Below are positions 36,075 to 43,532 of a stretch of 64,000 bases of DNA, in pieces. Below the pieces are notes generated by a model, which had not been told where the DNA came from, made no database searches, and worked only from the letters and a program-made list of their open reading frames with translations. A program made the translations under genes and the position numbers. The stretch lies in contig USRX01000007.1 in assembly GCA_900557275.1 (NCBI GenBank), positions 1 through 64,000 of the forward strand. Reading direction: 5' to 3'. The DNA comes from an uncultured Roseburia sp. (GTDB taxonomy: Bacteria > Bacillota_A > Clostridia > Lachnospirales > Lachnospiraceae). Positions within the stretch are counted from its first letter, which is position 1; every line of letters starts with the position of its first letter.

Positions 36075-36281
36075 ATGGTCATAAATGATTTTGCAAACCG
36101 AATCAAAGGGCTTCGACAGCAGCAAGGGCTTAGTCAAGAAAAATTTGCTCTTAAAATTGATATGGATAGAACTTATTATGCTTCTGTCGAAGCCGGAAAA
36201 CGAAATATATCTATAAAAAATATCAAAAAAATAGCGGATGGTTTTGAGCTATCGCTTGAAGAACTATTTAAAGGCATGTGA
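36075..36281 (+). CDS. R-M controller (C) protein, XRE family
   Basis: A 68-residue helix-turn-helix protein, FANRIKGLRQQQGLSQEKFA...MDRTYYASVEAGKRNISIKN, the standard length and pattern of C.AhdI/C.PvuII-type controllers. It would delay nuclease expression after entry into a new host by activating its own operon slowly. Encoded 10 bp before the nuclease gene with the same polarity. GAGGTGATTAC precedes the ATG. Confidence 0.85.
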   Translation: MVINDFANRIKGLRQQQGLSQEKFALKIDMDRTYYASVEAGKRNISIKNIKKIADGFELSLEELFKGM

Positions 36282-36291
36282 GGTGTAATTT

Positions 36292-36918
36292 ATGGCAAAA
36301 AAGCATTTAGAAGGACGTGGCAACTGGCAATCTGAATCTGGTCCTGGAGGGAAAGCAGGAACTGCAGAAAGAAATCTTATTTCAGTATTTGAAAAGGCAT
36401 TTGAAGGTACAGAATATGTGATATCTAATCATCCTAAAGATTTCAAACATCTATATGAAAATGTAATTTTATCTGAAGAAACCTTATCTCAAATATACAA
36501 TCCAGACGAAGAAACCATGGCCAAAGCTCGGCAACGTGGTTGGGGTGTTTCTCCTGATTTTTCAATCACAAATACTAGAACTGGAAAAACCATCTTTGGC
36601 GAAATCAAACGACAAGATGGTTGGGTTGAAGGGGGAAAACCTAGTGATGGACGTGGTAATGTTCATGAACGTATGTGTAAATTATTTACCCCTGGATTAA
36701 TGAGGGTTTATCGTGAAAAAAGCAAAATCACAGATTTGTCTGTCCTTCCCTTTTGGGTTGTACTAGAAGGCGACATTACCAGAGATCCCAAGCGGAATCG
36801 CGAAATGGCTTATTGGTTCGCTGAATATGATAAAAATTATTTTATGTGGAGACCTGGTGCAAATGGACAAGTTTTAGTAGATCACTTTAATAAATATTTG
36901 AAAAAATATTTAGACTAA
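36292..36918 (+). CDS. MunI-like type II restriction endonuclease (predicted CAATTG)
   Basis: A 208-residue nuclease of the EcoRI/MunI branch. The catalytic triad PD...ExK appears as SPDF (Asp89), then GEIKRQDGW (Glu104, Lys106), with the same 15-residue spacing as recalled for MunI Asp83-Glu98-Lys100. Other recalled MunI wording is kept: RGN.HER.CKLFTPGL, GDITRDPKR, YFMWRP. It should cut C^AATTG as a dimer, giving AATT overhangs (inference from family). Co-transcribed with the C protein; the hairpin at 36921-36957 ends the operon. Confidence 0.85.
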   Translation: MAKKHLEGRGNWQSESGPGGKAGTAERNLISVFEKAFEGTEYVISNHPKDFKHLYENVILSEETLSQIYNPDEETMAKARQRGWGVSPDFSITNTRTGKTIFGEIKRQDGWVEGGKPSDGRGNVHERMCKLFTPGLMRVYREKSKITDLSVLPFWVVLEGDITRDPKRNREMAYWFAEYDKNYFMWRPGANGQVLVDHFNKYLKKYLD

Positions 36919-36920
36919 CA

Positions 36921-36957
36921 AAATGAGCAGTTCATGGTTAAATGAACTGCTTATTTT
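36921..36957. terminator. Bidirectional terminator after the endonuclease gene
   Basis: AAATGAGCAGTTCA / TGAACTGCTTATTT with an 8-nt loop, T-tract following; lies between the nuclease gene and the convergent 36960 gene. Confidence 0.8.
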
Positions 36958-36959
36958 CA

Positions 36960-37196
36960 CTATTTCTTTTCCACTTGCTTTATATAATAATTGGAATATG
37001 TCTCTTCTGAGTATAATGGGTCGCTTTCAGAATATCCTTCTTCATAATTTATTTCACTGATTTCTGAATATAATTCATTTTTTTGAATTAATAATCGCAT
37101 TTGATCAACTGCCTTTTCCCATGTTGCCCAAACGCCTCTTATTCCACAGAGCTGACTAGATTCTCGTTCTTCATACAAAATATATACTTTATCCAT
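36960..37196 (-). CDS. Small acidic hypothetical protein, second gene of RHH operon
   Basis: 78 residues, MDKVYILYEERESSQLCGIR..., aromatic and acidic (YEEGYSESDPLYSEETYSNY). Three nucleotides separate it from the RHH gene stop, so they form one operon. The family is not known. Pairing with a DNA-binding RHH protein and an SOS-type promoter suggests a toxin, an anti-restriction or an induction factor, none of which can be told apart here. Confidence 0.55.
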   Translation of the reverse strand: MDKVYILYEERESSQLCGIRGVWATWEKAVDQMRLLIQKNELYSEISEINYEEGYSESDPLYSEETYSNYYIKQVEKK

Positions 37197-37199
37197 TTT

Positions 37200-37397
37200 T
37201 CATTTTCCTTCCCTTTTATCAGATTTATTATCATTTGGAACTGGCAATGCATTTATAGCATCTCTAATAGCCTGCGATTTTAGCACCCCCATTTTTTTGC
37301 AATACAATTCTAATCGTCTCAATGTCATTTCATCCATTCTAATAGTATATCCATGTTCCTTATTATTATCTCCCTTGGGTCTTCCCATTCTTTTCAA
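37200..37397 (-). CDS. Ribbon-helix-helix (CopG-like) regulator
   Basis: 65 residues, (M)KRMGRPKGDNNKEHGYTIRM..., with the RHH strand HGYTIRMDEMTLRRLE, a helix-turn-helix around KKMGVLKSQAIRDAINAL, and a basic tail. The start is TTG at 37397, 8 nt after AGGAGG; the in-frame ATG three codons on is 17 nt away. The perfect palindrome CTTTTTGCATTACAAAAAG between its -35 and -10 boxes is the likely autoregulatory operator. Confidence 0.75.
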   Translation of the reverse strand: MKRMGRPKGDNNKEHGYTIRMDEMTLRRLELYCKKMGVLKSQAIRDAINALPVPNDNKSDKREGK

Positions 37398-37420
37398 TTT
37401 TAATACCTCCTATAATGGCA

Positions 37421-37470
37421 ATTATACTTTTTGCATTACAAAAAGTCAATATTTTTCGAACATTTGTTCT
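37421..37470 (-). promoter_or_regulatory. Strong promoter with RHH operator and LexA-type box
   Basis: Reading the minus strand: -35 TTGACT (37449-37444), 17 bp, -10 TATAAT (37426-37421), close to ideal. The spacer is the palindrome CTTTTTGCATTACAAAAAG (37427-37445). Eight bp upstream of the -35 is CGAACATTTGTTCT (37457-37470), matching the Firmicutes LexA pattern CGAACN4GTTCG at all but the last position. This would link the operon to DNA damage, the usual trigger for prophage and satellite induction. Confidence 0.65.
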
Positions 37471-38244
37471 TTGTATGTTTAATATTCCAATGCAAAATGA
37501 ACCACTCCATGTACACCTGTTTTACATCAACTATGAAAACAGGCGTATCTTGTAAAACCTGCTATCGTACCACATATGCAGCACGGGCTTGACAAATACA
37601 TATGTTCTCATAAATGTCTCCTAACCCAAATCAAGGTGGCTCAATGCCAACCAGAATGCTGGATCATTTCCAATTAGAATGCAGGCTCTGAACAACTGGA
37701 ATATTTAATTAAAGCCACACTCCCAGTAGTTTTCTACTAACGATTGCGGCTTTTATCATTCATATTTATCCTCTAAGTAGTCCCTTACTACTAAGGAATC
37801 CTCCCAACACCTTTGCCTTTATCCCACTTCCAGCCATAAGCCTTAGTAGTCTAAATCGTAGTAATTCCAAGGCTTTCCGCCATATTATGCCGTACTCTGC
37901 CCCAGTCTGCGAAGGTATGCATTATTATAAAACTGGAGTGCCGTGACAAATAAAGAGCACTTTTATCATAGTTGCATAACCTCGCATTTCTTAGTTTTTC
38001 TTGGTTTTTCGGGCTTTGTAAGCCTTTGTAATTTTTTGCTTTCTGGCATAACCTAGTTTATTTTCGCATAATATCGTCAGCAAAAGGTGAAAAGTATGTT
38101 ATAAATCAACTGTATAACACATCACGTCCCCCTATTTATAGGCAATTAAGCAACGATATACTGTAATTCCGCATCTTCTGACATTTCACTTTTGATTAGA
38201 ACAGTGCTTACTTGTGCATTCTTCTTTCAATTTTGAACCCAGAT
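37471..38244. other. Gene-free right end of the element and junction
   Basis: About 770 bp without a supportable gene. It contains the arm-type sites, the candidate att core TTTCGGG at 38007-38013, and repeated GCATAACCT at 37973 and 38045 (approximate). Sequence right of ~38015 is taken as host or an older insertion. Confidence 0.45.
37725..37867. repeat. Right-end integrase arm-type sites (DR2-like)
   Basis: AGTAGTTTTCTACT at 37725 on, AAGTAGTCCCTTACTACTAAGG (around 37774-37795), and CTTAGTAGTCTAAATCGTAG/TAATTCC ending at 37867 carry the same AGTAGTAA core as the left end in both orientations. Confidence 0.5.
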
Positions 38245-39249
38245 TTACTTAATCCGTTTCTGAATATCCTCAACAGATGGCAACTGCTTTTCCAAATCAT
38301 CAGGCAGACTACTGGTTATTTTATATTCACTTACACCAATTGGCTTTGAAATATCCTTGAGCGAATATTCTGCGACCACTTTGTTCTTGCTTTTGCATAA
38401 AAGTAAACCAATAGACGGATTATCCTGCTCTTTCTTCAAAATACCGTCCACGGCTGACAGATAAAAATTTAGCTGACCCGCATATTCCGGCTTAAAATCA
38501 CCGGTTTTTAGTTCGATAACCACATAACAGCGTAAGTTCAGGTTATAGAACAGCAAATCAACGTAAAAATCATCGCCACCTACATTCAAATGATACTGAT
38601 TGCCCAGAAATGCAAATCCTGTTCCAAGCTCTAAAAGAAGCTTTGTAACATCCCGAACCAATACCTGCTCAATATCCCACTCGAGCATATCCTCCCGAAA
38701 AGGAATAAAATCAAAAACATACGGGTCCTTCATAGTCTGTATTGCCAGCTCACTTTGCGAAGACGGTAAACGATTTTCAAAATTTGTAACTTTATCCGCC
38801 AGAACCTGCCGCTGATACAAGTTACTTTCTATCTGATGGACAAGAACATTTCGAGACCAGCCATTTTCTGCTGACTTTTTGATATACCATTTGCGTTCAT
38901 CCATATCCGTAATTTTATCCAGAAGAACAATATTGTGACCCCATGGAATTTGTGCAACAACCTGTTGCACAAATTCTCTGTCTGGATAAGTCTCTGAGAA
39001 TTTTGCCATATACTTCAAATTGCGAACAGAATATCCTTTGCTTTCTGGAAAAGCGATTCGAATATCTGCTGCAAGGTTATCAATAAATTTGTTTCCCCAT
39101 GATTTATGCTCATTAATCACGCAGCCAATATCATAGTAAAGAAGCAACATATCTGCATTCACATGAACTGCCGCACGATATTGTGCCGCAGTAATTTCAC
39201 TCTTAATATTTTCAATAACGGAAAGATATTCAGATGTATTCTTTAACAT
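38245..39249 (-). CDS. DUF1016 / YhcG-family PD-(D/E)XK nuclease
   Basis: A 334-residue protein. The N-terminal DUF1016_N domain (~10-160: ADMLLLYYDIGCVINEH..., PWGHNIVLLDKI..., YIKKSAENGWSRNVLVHQIE) is followed by a PD-(D/E)XK nuclease domain with DDFYVDLLFYN and CYVVIELK as metal-binding residues. These proteins are widespread in restriction and defence neighbourhoods and some associate with type I R-M; the target is unknown. GCGAGGAGATAAAT precedes the ATG. Just outside the inferred right end of the element. Confidence 0.87.
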   Translation of the reverse strand: MLKNTSEYLSVIENIKSEITAAQYRAAVHVNADMLLLYYDIGCVINEHKSWGNKFIDNLAADIRIAFPESKGYSVRNLKYMAKFSETYPDREFVQQVVAQIPWGHNIVLLDKITDMDERKWYIKKSAENGWSRNVLVHQIESNLYQRQVLADKVTNFENRLPSSQSELAIQTMKDPYVFDFIPFREDMLEWDIEQVLVRDVTKLLLELGTGFAFLGNQYHLNVGGDDFYVDLLFYNLNLRCYVVIELKTGDFKPEYAGQLNFYLSAVDGILKKEQDNPSIGLLLCKSKNKVVAEYSLKDISKPIGVSEYKITSSLPDDLEKQLPSVEDIQKRIK

Positions 39250-39372
39250 ATTTATCTCCTCGCTTTCACATAATTCTTATCATTATTTTTCTCATTTAAT
39301 ATGTTCATATGCAATTTTATACTGTCTCTCCATCAGTCTTTTAAAAGTAATTTGTGTTCCAACTGATTTGTG

Positions 39373-39567
39373 TCACAACTCCCAAAATTTCTCGCCAAAC
39401 TCCGGAGTTAATGCTTCAACAATCAAAATCATATCCAGATCTCTTGTAGCTCTGAAATTTACTTCATTGCTTTCAAACAGAATATCACAGGCTGCACCAC
39501 CTATTAAAACATACTATTCATCATAATCTGCAAAGTACTTCCGAAATGTGTCTAATCCTTTGAGCAT
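39373..39567 (-). pseudogene. Nucleotidyltransferase-like gene, nonsense-broken and truncated
   Basis: The minus strand reads MLKGLDTFRKYFADYDE, then TAG, then YVLIGGAACDILFESNEVNF and RATRDLDMILIVEAL before a TGA. GG-A/S...RATRDLD is the nucleotidyltransferase core of AbiEii-like proteins. The TAG sits where CAG (Gln) would restore the frame. The downstream two thirds are missing. It overlaps the frameshifted partner upstream. Confidence 0.65.
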
Positions 39568-39852
39568 ACATATTCCTCCAACATCTCATTCATTGAAATA
39601 TCAACCCGTTCCTCTTCTTGTTCTTCTCTTGTCAGTGACAGTGATACGCTCAAGGGATCCTGCAATCCTTTTTCCCAAAAGTCAATAAAGTATCCAAGTT
39701 CCAAAACGACACAGCCAATTTCTTCCAATTCACTTGCTTGCTTTTCTTCTTTCACTCCACTAGCTTTCAGTTCTTTCTTTGTTACTGCATAGGTACACGG
39801 ATGATTTTCTGTTCCTTTGTCTGTATTTCTGATTTTTTTTACTTTTATTCAT
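39552..39852 (-). pseudogene. Partner gene of the nucleotidyltransferase, frameshifted in a poly-A tract
   Basis: An ATG at 39852 with GGAG upstream opens MNKSKK and then leaves frame. The other frame continues IRNTDKGTENHPCTYAVTKK and runs to 39552 (ELEEIGCVVLELGYFIDFW). Seven A (instead of the present eight, T run at 39833-39840) would join the two. The GTG at 39755 could start only a 67-residue remnant. Loss of both partners indicates decay of a two-gene toxin-antitoxin-like system; a slippery tract could also allow phase variation. Confidence 0.6.
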
Positions 39853-40056
39853 TTTTCTTTTCTCCACAAATTAACAGGTTATTACGCAGCACAAATCTAA
39901 AGAAAAAAATGCACTGCCTTTTCAGACAATGCATCTTAAACGTCGCAACTGACTGTCATTTTACAGACCCTATCGCTTTGCGTCTCAGCCTTTCGACTGA
40001 TTTGCCGATGAATCTTTTCTTTGTATATATTGTATATTTTTCATTAAGGCTGTCTA
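39853..40056. other. Intergenic region
   Basis: About 200 bp. A weak AATGCACTG...CAATGCATC pairing near 39908-39936 could be a poor terminator for the broken operon or the hybrid kinase. Nothing else was seen. Confidence 0.3.
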
Positions 40057-42075
40057 TTATAAATATTTCATCATTGTTGGCACGAGAATGTTCATATCTA
40101 CAGGCTTTGCAACATGATCATTCATTCCAACAGAAAGAACTTTTTGTATATCTTCTGCAAAGACATTGGCAGTCATCGCAATAATTGGAATCCTGGCTTT
40201 TTTCATATCCTTTATCTTTCGGATGGCTAATGTGGCATCATATCCATTCATAACAGGCATCTGAATATCCATAAGGATCATCTTGTAATAATCAGCATCA
40301 GCCTTTTCAATCATGTCAATGCATGCAACACCATCATCTGCAGTCTCAACAATACATCCTTCTTCCGTCAATAGTTCTCTTGCAATTTCTGTATTGATTT
40401 CATTATCTTCAACTAATAAAACCCGAACACCATTCAAGCAATTTTTATTGCTCAGACTACTGTTTCTCTTCGCCAGCGTATCTTCTTTTGACGCTTTTCT
40501 GCAAGGAACAGTCACTGTAAATGAGGAACCCTCGCCCTGCTTACTTTTCACTTCTATCGTGCCATCCATAAGCTCTACAAGCTTTTTTGTAATGCCCATT
40601 CCGATTCCGCTGCCCTCAATATGACTGGCTGTAGAATTACGTTCTCTTTCAAAAGCATCAAAAATATGCTTTTGGAATTCTTCAGACATACCAATTCCAT
40701 TATCGGTAATGGTAATGATCATATTGCACCAGTCTTCTTTTTCACAGGGTTTCTGTACCACTCTACAGGATATTGCACCTCCTGTATTTGTATACTTTAT
40801 CGCATTACTTATAATATTGAAACAGACTTCTGACAGGTGCGGTGCATCCATATATACATACGGATACATAATCTGTTCCGTCAGAGAGAGCGTCTGATTT
40901 TTACTTTCTGCCTGTTGTTGGAACATAGTGACACAATTTTCAAAGTTCTCATGGACATCTGAAACAACATATTCCATTTCGACCTTATTATTTTCAATTC
41001 TTGCAAGATCCAGAACATTACCAAGCAACGACAAAAGTTCTTTTCCGCATATTTGAATTTTTTCAAGGTATCTGCTGAGTTTTTCTGTTTCTATCAAATG
41101 TCTGGACGCCAGATCTGCATAACCAATGATTGCATTCATAGGAGTCCTGATGTCATGGGACATATTGAACAGGAATGACGATTTTGCTTTATTTGCACAA
41201 TCTGCTTTTAATTTGGCTTCCCGCAATTCCTCCTCTTGTTTTAATTCCCGCAGTTTTTCATCTGTCACATCTCGATTTGCAATCAGTACGGATGTAACAT
41301 TTCCATTTTTATCATAGCTCTGAGGAACAACCATGGAAAGAAACCATGATCCATTCTTCTTTTTGAATTCAGAAGACATAGATTCTTTATTATGAATCCG
41401 TGCCGCCATGGTTTGTATATCAAAAAAATCTATATACTTCTGTACAAACGGTTCTGCTATAATACCTTTGATAACCTCGAACTGAGGATCCCAATTTGCA
41501 GTATTCTCTTTAATATCCATATCCTTTTTTCGAGATCTTTTGACAAGTTCGATCTTCTTTGTTTTTAAGTTCAGCCTTGAGATATGATAATAGGCAGTAC
41601 CTAATGCATGAAACGCCTGTCGAGTTTTCTTCACCTGCTTTCCCAATGTAACAGGGAACTCTTCACCGTCCATCTGCTCAAAATCCGGTATTGACTGATG
41701 CAGATGCTGAATCAGCCATTTTCCATTCGCCCACTTATAGATGATCGTAAATCTTGTCGCCATTTTAAAACATACTGAACCATCTTTAAACAGCCCGGTA
41801 AAGTCTACTGTTCCATGTGCAAGAACATGGTCATCATCAAGCCGCTCTTCTTCCTGATGTAAATTTTGTACTTCAATTCTGATTTTACCTCTTCGTTTTA
41901 CATCAAATTCAAATGATTCTAAAAACTCATGCAGGTTCCTGAAAATCTCGTGTTTCCCAGTTCCAATCAGACTGATATTTTCATCAAAATAATTCTCTAT
42001 ACCTAAATCATTTACTGATTCAGCGTTAATATATATTTTCAAAAGTTGCTCTGTGAGTTTTTTGAAATCATCCAT
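40057..42075 (-). CDS. Soluble hybrid histidine kinase with NTF2-like N-terminal domain
   Basis: 672 residues without membrane segments. N-terminal ~140 residues form a SnoaL/NTF2-like domain (LEIYINAESVNDLGIENYFD-type start, then DDDHVLAHGTVDFTGLF...KWLIQHLHQSIP). A PAS-type segment (ending VTSVLIANRDVTDEK) follows, then HisKA (MSHDIRTPMNAIIGYADLAS), HATPase (NAIKYTN, DNGIGMS, GSGIGMGI) and a receiver (LLVEDNEINTEIA, phospho-Asp in MILMDIQMPVMNG). The stimulus must be cytoplasmic. Same strand as the XRE gene at 42307, separated by the 55-bp repeat. Confidence 0.88.
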   Translation of the reverse strand: MDDFKKLTEQLLKIYINAESVNDLGIENYFDENISLIGTGKHEIFRNLHEFLESFEFDVKRRGKIRIEVQNLHQEEERLDDDHVLAHGTVDFTGLFKDGSVCFKMATRFTIIYKWANGKWLIQHLHQSIPDFEQMDGEEFPVTLGKQVKKTRQAFHALGTAYYHISRLNLKTKKIELVKRSRKKDMDIKENTANWDPQFEVIKGIIAEPFVQKYIDFFDIQTMAARIHNKESMSSEFKKKNGSWFLSMVVPQSYDKNGNVTSVLIANRDVTDEKLRELKQEEELREAKLKADCANKAKSSFLFNMSHDIRTPMNAIIGYADLASRHLIETEKLSRYLEKIQICGKELLSLLGNVLDLARIENNKVEMEYVVSDVHENFENCVTMFQQQAESKNQTLSLTEQIMYPYVYMDAPHLSEVCFNIISNAIKYTNTGGAISCRVVQKPCEKEDWCNMIITITDNGIGMSEEFQKHIFDAFERERNSTASHIEGSGIGMGITKKLVELMDGTIEVKSKQGEGSSFTVTVPCRKASKEDTLAKRNSSLSNKNCLNGVRVLLVEDNEINTEIARELLTEEGCIVETADDGVACIDMIEKADADYYKMILMDIQMPVMNGYDATLAIRKIKDMKKARIPIIAMTANVFAEDIQKVLSVGMNDHVAKPVDMNILVPTMMKYL

Positions 42076-42201
42076 ACGGTCCCCTCATGCTTAAAAAGTC
42101 TTAAATGACTTTAAGTTTTCTGTTTTATTTCTAAAGTTTATCCACTTTTCATTCTCTTCCAAAAAATCCGAATATACACGTCAAATTGTTTATTTTATTA
42201 T

Positions 42202-42226
42202 ATCATAAGCAAAATCGGCTTATGAT
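42202..42226. terminator. Palindromic hairpin beside the dispersed repeat
   Basis: ATCATAAGC-aaaatcg-GCTTATGAT, a perfect 9-bp stem, ending 4 bp before the 55-bp repeat copy. No long U-tract, so termination is uncertain; it could also be part of the repeat unit. Confidence 0.4.
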
Positions 42227-42230
42227 CAAC

Positions 42231-42285
42231 ATTCGCCGTTCGTCAATCATACGAGTATGTTGACTCTCTTGCGCTCATTATATCA
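42231..42285. repeat. 55-bp dispersed direct repeat, copy 2
   Basis: Identical to 1261-1315 over all 55 bases, same orientation, 41 kb apart. The flanks differ, so the repeat unit itself is conserved. Confidence 0.85.
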
Positions 42286-42306
42286 CATCGACATATTGTT
42301 CCACCA

Positions 42307-42606
42307 TCATTTTTTTATCCCCTTATTCGCAACGTTCCAGATAACTATCCTTACCCACAACCAACAAGAAGAGGACGCAACGTCCTCTTCCACCAAAAGC
42401 TCCATCGGGCTTACCCTATATAAGATTGCCAGCGCAATCAGATTGTCGGCCTGCGGGTAGCACTTACCGGCTTCCCATTTGTACACGGCCTGTGTTGACT
42501 CAAAGCCCATGTACTCCATGACCTGTTTCACAGAGATATTTCTCTGCTGACGGATCATCTTCATCCGTGCTCCGCTGGCAACAATATCAAAATGCGGTCG
42601 TTCCAT
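42307..42606 (-). CDS. XRE-family transcriptional regulator
   Basis: 99 residues. The HTH_3 domain is GARMKMIRQQRNISVKQVME, YMGFESTQAVYKWEAGKCYP, LIALAILYRVSPMELLV. A short hydrophobic C-terminal tail (SSSCWLWVRIVIWNVANKGI) is unusual for such a small regulator. AAGGAGGTACGAT precedes the ATG. Its target is unknown; it lies between the hybrid kinase and the small zinc proteins. Confidence 0.82.
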   Translation of the reverse strand: MERPHFDIVASGARMKMIRQQRNISVKQVMEYMGFESTQAVYKWEAGKCYPQADNLIALAILYRVSPMELLVEEDVASSSCWLWVRIVIWNVANKGIKK

Positions 42607-42760
42607 ATCGTACCTCCTTTTTGAAAAACAAAATCCGTACCACTAATTCTGCTTAGATACTAAGATTGTTTCAGACAGATTCGATAAAATTACTGTATCT
42701 GATATGATGACATATTTTAGAATCGTTGTGTTGCAACCACTGGTTAAATAATACAATATT

Positions 42761-42910
42761 CTAAAATTTTATTTTTATAAAATTTTCCGGTACATACAGG
42801 TACCTTCCTTCATAACTACAATACCTGCAAATTCCAGTTTTCTCTAATCCTACAACTCCTGCAATTGCGTTTCCAAAACATGTTCTAATAGTTTTCTGTT
42901 TCTTTGCCAT
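42761..42910 (-). CDS. Small Cys-containing protein
   Basis: 49 residues from the ATG preceded by GGAGATTAAC: MAKKQKTIRTCFGNAIAGVV..., with a single CxxC (GICRYCSYEG) and a C-terminal YLYVPENFIKIKF. A half zinc knuckle may pair with another molecule. It begins 13 bp after the stop of the zinc-ribbon gene upstream and is probably its operon partner. Not recognised. Confidence 0.5.
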   Translation of the reverse strand: MAKKQKTIRTCFGNAIAGVVGLEKTGICRYCSYEGRYLYVPENFIKIKF

Positions 42911-42923
42911 GTTAATCTCCATT

Positions 42924-43319
42924 CTACAGCCGTCTCCCGCACTTCGGACAATACTCAAAATCCTCCGTCGTCTCAAATCCGCAATTCGCACATCGCTTGT
43001 AAGCAGAATAACCATGGCCTCCATATCCGTTGCCGCCCACATTTCCCACTCTGCTCAGATGCTCCGGCAAAATCTCCACGTCTTCGCCTCTGGCAATACG
43101 TTTGCCGATCTCCGGATTTAATTCATATACGGTGTTGCAGCAGCTTGTCTGCACATAGTAATGCTTGTTCCATTTAAAACAGGGAATGAAAAACAAGGAC
43201 AATACCATATATGTCATAAACACCTGATATCTGCCATAGCGTCCGCAGACGCCACAAATCTCTGTCTGGCTGAAATCAAAATCTTTTCTTCCCTGGGTAA
43301 TTCCCATCATAAAAAACAT
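42924..43319 (-). CDS. Zinc-ribbon protein with hydrophobic core
   Basis: 131 residues. An N-terminal CGVCGRYGRYQ and a lone CC (TSCCNTVYELNP) may form one metal site. A hydrophobic stretch VFMTYMVLSLFFIPCFKW separates them. The C-terminus is a classic zinc-ribbon domain CANCGF...EYCPKCGRRL. Likely a small membrane-associated or nucleic-acid-binding protein; function unknown. Confidence 0.65.
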   Translation of the reverse strand: MFFMMGITQGRKDFDFSQTEICGVCGRYGRYQVFMTYMVLSLFFIPCFKWNKHYYVQTSCCNTVYELNPEIGKRIARGEDVEILPEHLSRVGNVGGNGYGGHGYSAYKRCANCGFETTEDFEYCPKCGRRL

Positions 43320-43532
43320 CCGTTTTTCTCTCTTTCATAAATAACATATTTATAACATTCTTTATCATCATAATGACCCAAAACACATCATTATAAACTA
43401 TATATGCCACCATCTAATGTGCCGAAGTGAATATACGTATAAAATTACATTTTATATCTATTTTCTCCACTAACTGAAAAGCAATGGAAACTAGATTATT
43501 ATTTATGGTTATCGAAATATCTGCAACCATTC

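Larger units (their letters stand above)
23748..38013. mobile_element. Integrated satellite-like element (~14.3 kb)
   Basis: Contents: Tn916-type integrase, two Xis/HTH proteins, solitary HK97 capsid gene, zinc-ribbon pair, primase-helicase with iteron array, AlpA-like HTH, cI-like repressor with operators, MunI-like R-M, RHH operon with a LexA-type box, and two HEPN proteins. Terminase, portal, tail and conjugation genes are absent, so it is neither a complete prophage nor an ICE. Edges are inferred: the core TTTCGGG occurs at 23748-23754 and 38007-38013 in similar context (GGnnTTTCGGG), just outside the arm-type repeats at each end. The true att core may differ by some tens of bases. Confidence 0.65.

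Noticed and set aside
23869..37745. CTACTAACGATT (23871 and 37734) as the attachment core
   Set aside because: A 12-bp match, but it contains the same TACTAA motif as the arm-type sites and would leave tandem arm sites outside the left end; kept only as an alternative.
42911..43042. N-terminal extension of the 49-residue Cys protein
   Set aside because: The longer frame overlaps the zinc-ribbon gene completely, while GGAGATTAAC marks the internal ATG at 42910.
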